Source: an uncultured Woeseia sp. (GTDB lineage Bacteria; Pseudomonadota; Gammaproteobacteria; Steroidobacterales; Woeseiaceae). From it: DNA of 18,890 nt. The DNA is taken from the NCBI GenBank assembly GCA_937925605.1, contig CALALV010000180.1, forward strand, positions 1-18,890. Reading direction: 5' to 3'. Positions 16,032-18,890 of this stretch are shown here, piece by piece. Each line of letters begins with the position of its first letter. The stretch's first letter is position 1. Under the pieces are notes generated by a model, which ran no database searches, was not told where the DNA came from, and was given only the letters and a program-made list of their open reading frames with translations. A program made the position numbers and the translations under genes.

Positions 16032-17264
16032 ATGCCGAGCTGGGACCTGCTGATCACCGACGCGAAGCTCGCGACGCTGCGCCCCGGCGCGGCGGCAGGC
16101 GACGACCCCTGGGGCACGGTCGAGAACGCCGCCCTCGCCGTCGCCGACGGCCGCATCGCCTGGCTCGGGCCGGCGGCCGGGCTGCCGTCCGGCGACGCCG
16201 CCGAGCGCTGGTCGGCCGAGGGCCGCTGGCTGACGCCGGCGCTGATCGACTGCCACACCCACCTGCTGTTCGGCGGCGACCGCGCCGCAGAGTTCGAACA
16301 ACGCCTGGCCGGCGCGAGCTACGCGGAGATCGCGCGCGCGGGCGGCGGCATCATGTCCACCGTGCGCGCGACGCGCGCGGCGAGCGACGAGGACCTGCTC
16401 GGCGGCGCGTCACGGCGGCTCGCCGCGCTCTGCCGCGACGGCGTCACGACCGTCGAGATCAAGTCGGGCTACGGCCTCGACCTGGACACCGAGCTGCGCA
16501 TGCTGAGGCTCGCGCGGCGCGCCGGCAGCGAGGCCGGCATGCGCGTCCGCACGACCTTCCTCGGCGCGCACGCGCTGCCGGCCGACTTCGACGGCGACGC
16601 GGACGCCTACATCGACTTCGTCTGCGACACGGTGCTACCGGCAGTGGCAGAGGAAAACCTCGCCGACGCCGTCGACGCCTACTGCGAGTCGATCGCGTTC
16701 ACGCCCGCCCAGGTCGCGCGCGTGTTCGAGCGCGCCCGCGAGCTCGGCCTGCCGGTCCGGCTGCACGCGGACCAGCTGAGCGACTGCGGCGGCGCCGCGC
16801 TCGCGGCGCGCTATGGCGCACTGTCCGCGGACCACGTCGAGTACTCGAACGACGCGGGCATTGCTGCGCTCGCGCAGGCCGGCAGCGTCGCGGTCCTGCT
16901 GCCGGGCGCGTTCGTCATGCTGCGCGAGGAGACGCGCCCGCCGGTCGCGGCGCTGCGCGCAGCCGGCGTACCGATCGCGCTCGCGACCGACTGCAACCCC
17001 GGCACGTCGCCGGTCGTCTCGCTGCTCGCGATGCTGCCGATCGCCGCCGCGCAGTTCCGGCTGACGCCGGCCGAGTGCCTGGCCGGCGTCACGCGCAACG
17101 CCGCGCGCGTGCTCGGGCTCGCCGACGAGCTGGGGACGCTGGAGGCCGGCAAGCGCGCCGACCTCGCCGCCTGGGACGTCGGCCACCCGCGCGAGCTGGC
17201 CTACTGGCTGGGCGCGCAGCCGCTGGCGGCGCTGTTCCGGGGCGGTCGCCGACTGGAAATCTGA
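16032..17264 (+). CDS. hutI: Imidazolonepropionase HutI (410 aa)
   Basis: Third step of histidine breakdown: 4-imidazolone-5-propionate to N-formimino-L-glutamate. It is an amidohydrolase with metal ligands His75 and His77 (LIDCHTHLLFGGDRAAEF), His245 (RLHADQLSD) and Asp320 (ATDCNPGTSP); His268 in ADHVEY is also conserved. VEIKSGYGLDLDTELRML (141-158) is a further HutI hallmark. The length is standard. I use ATG 16032, the only ATG in frame close to the conserved N-terminus; its ribosome site is weak. It stands alone on this strand, divergent from hutF, and shares the HutC operator with it. A weak hairpin (17272-17285) follows its stop. Confidence 0.98.
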   Translation: MPSWDLLITDAKLATLRPGAAAGDDPWGTVENAALAVADGRIAWLGPAAGLPSGDAAERWSAEGRWLTPALIDCHTHLLFGGDRAAEFEQRLAGASYAEIARAGGGIMSTVRATRAASDEDLLGGASRRLAALCRDGVTTVEIKSGYGLDLDTELRMLRLARRAGSEAGMRVRTTFLGAHALPADFDGDADAYIDFVCDTVLPAVAEENLADAVDAYCESIAFTPAQVARVFERARELGLPVRLHADQLSDCGGAALAARYGALSADHVEYSNDAGIAALAQAGSVAVLLPGAFVMLREETRPPVAALRAAGVPIALATDCNPGTSPVVSLLAMLPIAAAQFRLTPAECLAGVTRNAARVLGLADELGTLEAGKRADLAAWDVGHPRELAYWLGAQPLAALFRGGRRLEI

Positions 17265-17271
17265 CCTGCTC

Positions 17272-17285
17272 GCGCCGTCCGGCGC
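17272..17285 (+). terminator. Weak hairpin after hutI
   Basis: GCGCC-GTCC-GGCGC forms a 5-bp stem with a 4-nt loop, starting 7 nt after the hutI stop and followed by CTGATTTGA, which has only three consecutive T. It may help end hutI transcription, but it is short and could be chance in this GC-rich sequence. Confidence 0.25.
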
Positions 17286-17305
17286 CTGATTTGACACCCG
17301 CATTA

Positions 17306-17321
17306 TGTGACCCGCGTCACA
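17306..17321 (+). promoter_or_regulatory. Perfect CRP-family binding site upstream of the subtilase
   Basis: TGTGACCCGCGTCACA is the second exact TGTGA-N6-TCACA palindrome in the window. It sits in the 167-bp gap between hutI and the protease gene, 110 bp before the protease ATG. A possible -10, TGTAAT (17375-17380), would put the site centre near -73, a spacing also used by class I CRP activators, but no good -35 accompanies it. Confidence 0.7.
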
Positions 17322-17431
17322 GTCCCGCCTCGCCCGGTGCGCGTTGTGAACTCCCGCCGTGCCCCGGGATGCCGTGTAATTGGCACAGGCCCGCAAGCCC
17401 GTCCGAAAAAAACTCAACCCCGGATTTCGCC

Positions 17432-18890
17432 ATGACGTCAAGAACGCTGCAGATACTCCTCGCTTCGCTCGTGGTCACGGGCTGCGCGTGGTTCGCCAAC
17501 CATGATGGCGACACGGCCGCAACGACCCAGCGTTATATCGTCCAGGCAGCCGATACCGAGACGGCAATCGCGGCCATCGATGCCGCCGGCGGAGAATTGA
17601 CCCATCGCCTCGGCATCATCGATGCGGCAGCGGCAAACCTGGACGCCGACGCGACCAGAGAGCTGCGTGGATTACCGGGCATCGCGCTAATCGAGGACAA
17701 CGCGCTAACGGTAGCCGGCACGCCGCAACCCGATACTTTCTACCCGTCCATCATCAATGCCGACAAGCTGCACGCCCAGGGCATCACAGGCGCCGGCGTG
17801 ACCGTCGCCGTGATCGACACCGGTGTCTGGGAAGGCGGCTGGCTGGCGCGCGACACGAGCAGCAGCTGGCGCATCCTGGGTCACTACGACGCGACCACCG
17901 GGATCTTTGATCCCTACGGATCGACCGACAACAACGGCCACGGTACGCACGTCAGTTCGGTCATCCTTAGTAGCGGGTCAACGAAGTCGAAGCTCCACAA
18001 TGGCGTCGCACCGAACGCTCGCCTGCTGTCCGTGAAGGCATTCGGCGACGACGGCAGCGGCTCCTACGCGGACGTCATCAGGGGCATCGACTGGCTGGTC
18101 GCCAATCGAGACAAGTACGGGGTTCGCGTCATCAACATGTCTTTCAGTGCGCCGCCGCGCTCGCACTACTGGGACGACCCATTGAACCTCGCCGTGATGC
18201 GCGCCTGGCAGGCCGGCATCGTCGTCGTGGCCTCGGCCGGTAACGTCGGTCCCGACCCAATGACCGTCGGCGTACCCGGCAACGTACCCTACGTAATTAC
18301 CGTCGGCGCGATGAGCGACGCCGGGACGCCCGCGGACGGCTCCGACGACATCCTGGCCTCGTTCTCGTCCGCCGGGCCGACCGTGGAAGGCTTCGTCAAG
18401 CCCGAGATCGTCGCGCCGGGCGGCCACGTGCGCGGCATCATGGAAGCGGAAGACGCCATAGCGCGGAAGCACCCGGAGTTCTACCTGGGCAACAATACTT
18501 TCGAGATGTCCGGCACGTCGCAGTCGGCAGCGGTCGTCAGCGGCGCGGTAGCCCTGTTGCTCGAGGCGAGCCCGGGCCTCACCCCGGACCAGGTGAAATG
18601 CAAGCTGATGTCGACGGCGCGACCCGCGGTGACGGCGGGCGGCAAGCTGGCTTACAGCGTATTCCAGCAAGGGTCTGGCCTCGTCGACGCCTACGCCGCC
18701 GTCTACGGCGACGTGTACGACTGCGCGAACCGCGGCCTCGACGTCGCCGCCGAGTTCAAGGGCACGCACTTCGGCGGCCGCGCGAACCGCGACGCAAACG
18801 GCAACTACTACCTGATGGGACTCGACGGCTACCTGTGGGCCGACGGCTACCTCTGGGCCGACGGCTACCTCTGGGCCGACGGCTACCTCT
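17432..18890 (+). CDS. Subtilisin-family (S8) lipoprotein protease with C-terminal DGYLWA repeats (partial, at least 486 aa)
   Basis: The gene runs off the right edge. The N-terminus MTSRTLQILLASLVVTGC is a lipoprotein signal with the lipobox Cys at 18, so the protease is probably membrane-anchored. Residues about 33-96 (QRYIVQAADTETAIAAIDAA onward to IALIEDNALTVAG) resemble the I9 propeptide inhibitor. The S8 domain has Asp129 (VAVIDTGVW), His170 (NNGHGTHVSS), the oxyanion Asn271 (SAGN) and Ser363 (MSGTSQSAAVVSG); GTSQS replaces the usual GTSMA. After the domain (about residue 425) a linker containing Cys431 leads to DGYLWA repeats starting at residue 465, still continuing at the edge. Codons such as TTA, CTA, ATA and AGA, rare in the neighbours, are frequent. 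A perfect CRP site lies upstream. The ribosome site is weak. Confidence 0.95.
   Translation, partial: MTSRTLQILLASLVVTGCAWFANHDGDTAATTQRYIVQAADTETAIAAIDAAGGELTHRLGIIDAAAANLDADATRELRGLPGIALIEDNALTVAGTPQPDTFYPSIINADKLHAQGITGAGVTVAVIDTGVWEGGWLARDTSSSWRILGHYDATTGIFDPYGSTDNNGHGTHVSSVILSSGSTKSKLHNGVAPNARLLSVKAFGDDGSGSYADVIRGIDWLVANRDKYGVRVINMSFSAPPRSHYWDDPLNLAVMRAWQAGIVVVASAGNVGPDPMTVGVPGNVPYVITVGAMSDAGTPADGSDDILASFSSAGPTVEGFVKPEIVAPGGHVRGIMEAEDAIARKHPEFYLGNNTFEMSGTSQSAAVVSGAVALLLEASPGLTPDQVKCKLMSTARPAVTAGGKLAYSVFQQGSGLVDAYAAVYGDVYDCANRGLDVAAEFKGTHFGGRANRDANGNYYLMGLDGYLWADGYLWADGYLWADGYL
18824..18890 (+). repeat. 18-bp tandem repeat encoding DGYLWA
   Basis: Three full units (18824-18841, 18842-18859, 18860-18877) and 13 bp of a fourth, running to the window edge. 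The unit is GACGGCTACCTCTGGGCC; the first copy differs by one silent base (CTG for CTC). It is in frame with the protease and encodes Asp-Gly-Tyr-Leu-Trp-Ala. Near identity at DNA level, including silent positions, points to recent copy-number expansion by slippage or recombination. The total copy number cannot be seen. Confidence 0.97.

Noticed and set aside
17291..17319. Perfect TTGACA -35 upstream of the subtilase
   Set aside because: At 17 bp spacing the -10 position reads GCGTCA (17314-17319), inside the CRP site, which is a poor -10. No neighbouring spacing gives a better one.
18824..18890. Tandem repeats at the right edge as a CRISPR array
   Set aside because: Units are 18 bp, directly abutting with no spacers, and in frame with a protease coding sequence.

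Overview
The window is very GC-rich (about 70% by eye), almost fully coding, and looks like a chromosomal segment of a gammaproteobacterium. The pointers are a HutC/HutF/HutG-type histidine pathway, a Tat-exported high-potential iron-sulfur protein (HiPIP), a sulfite dehydrogenase with a cytochrome c partner, a BatA-like MoxR/DUF58/DUF4381 cluster, and perfect CRP-type (TGTGA-N6-TCACA) sites. I cannot name a genus. GTG and TTG starts are common, and several genes overlap by exactly 4 bp.

Layout. At 1-2078 (minus strand) lies the start of a MoxR - DUF58 - DUF4381 operon that runs off the left edge. At 2215-3243 (plus) are a small lipoprotein of unknown function and a secreted DUF192 protein. 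At 3232-5740 (minus) are a HiPIP, a persulfide-dioxygenase-like metallo-beta-lactamase-fold protein and an aspartate/aromatic aminotransferase. The 401-bp spacer at 5741-6141 is the main regulatory region, with a Fur-box-like dyad, a perfect CRP site and a matching promoter. At 6142-7614 (plus) is a secreted gluzincin metallopeptidase. At 7604-9794 (minus) are a Tat-exported sulfite-oxidase-family molybdoenzyme, its cytochrome c partner and a small membrane protein of unknown function. At 9819-15925 (minus) is the operon hutF-hutC-hutU-hutH-hutG. hutI is divergent at 16032-17264 (plus), with a 14-bp perfect HutC-type palindrome between hutF and hutI. At 17432-18890 (plus) is a lipoprotein-type subtilisin-family protease, cut by the window edge inside a DGYLWA hexapeptide tandem repeat and preceded by a second perfect CRP site.

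How it fits together. The hut genes encode the complete five-step route from histidine to glutamate, formate and ammonia through formylglutamate. The two exported peptidases and the aminotransferase fit growth on protein and amino acids, and both peptidase genes carry a CRP-type site, suggesting shared control. A second theme is sulfur: the metallo-beta-lactamase-fold protein could yield sulfite from persulfides, the molybdoenzyme and cytochrome would oxidise sulfite, and HiPIP could carry electrons. This link is inference. The strongest candidates for something little described are the repeat-bearing lipoprotein protease at the right edge and the CRP-linked protease pair. No RNA gene, CRISPR array, insertion sequence or prophage was seen.
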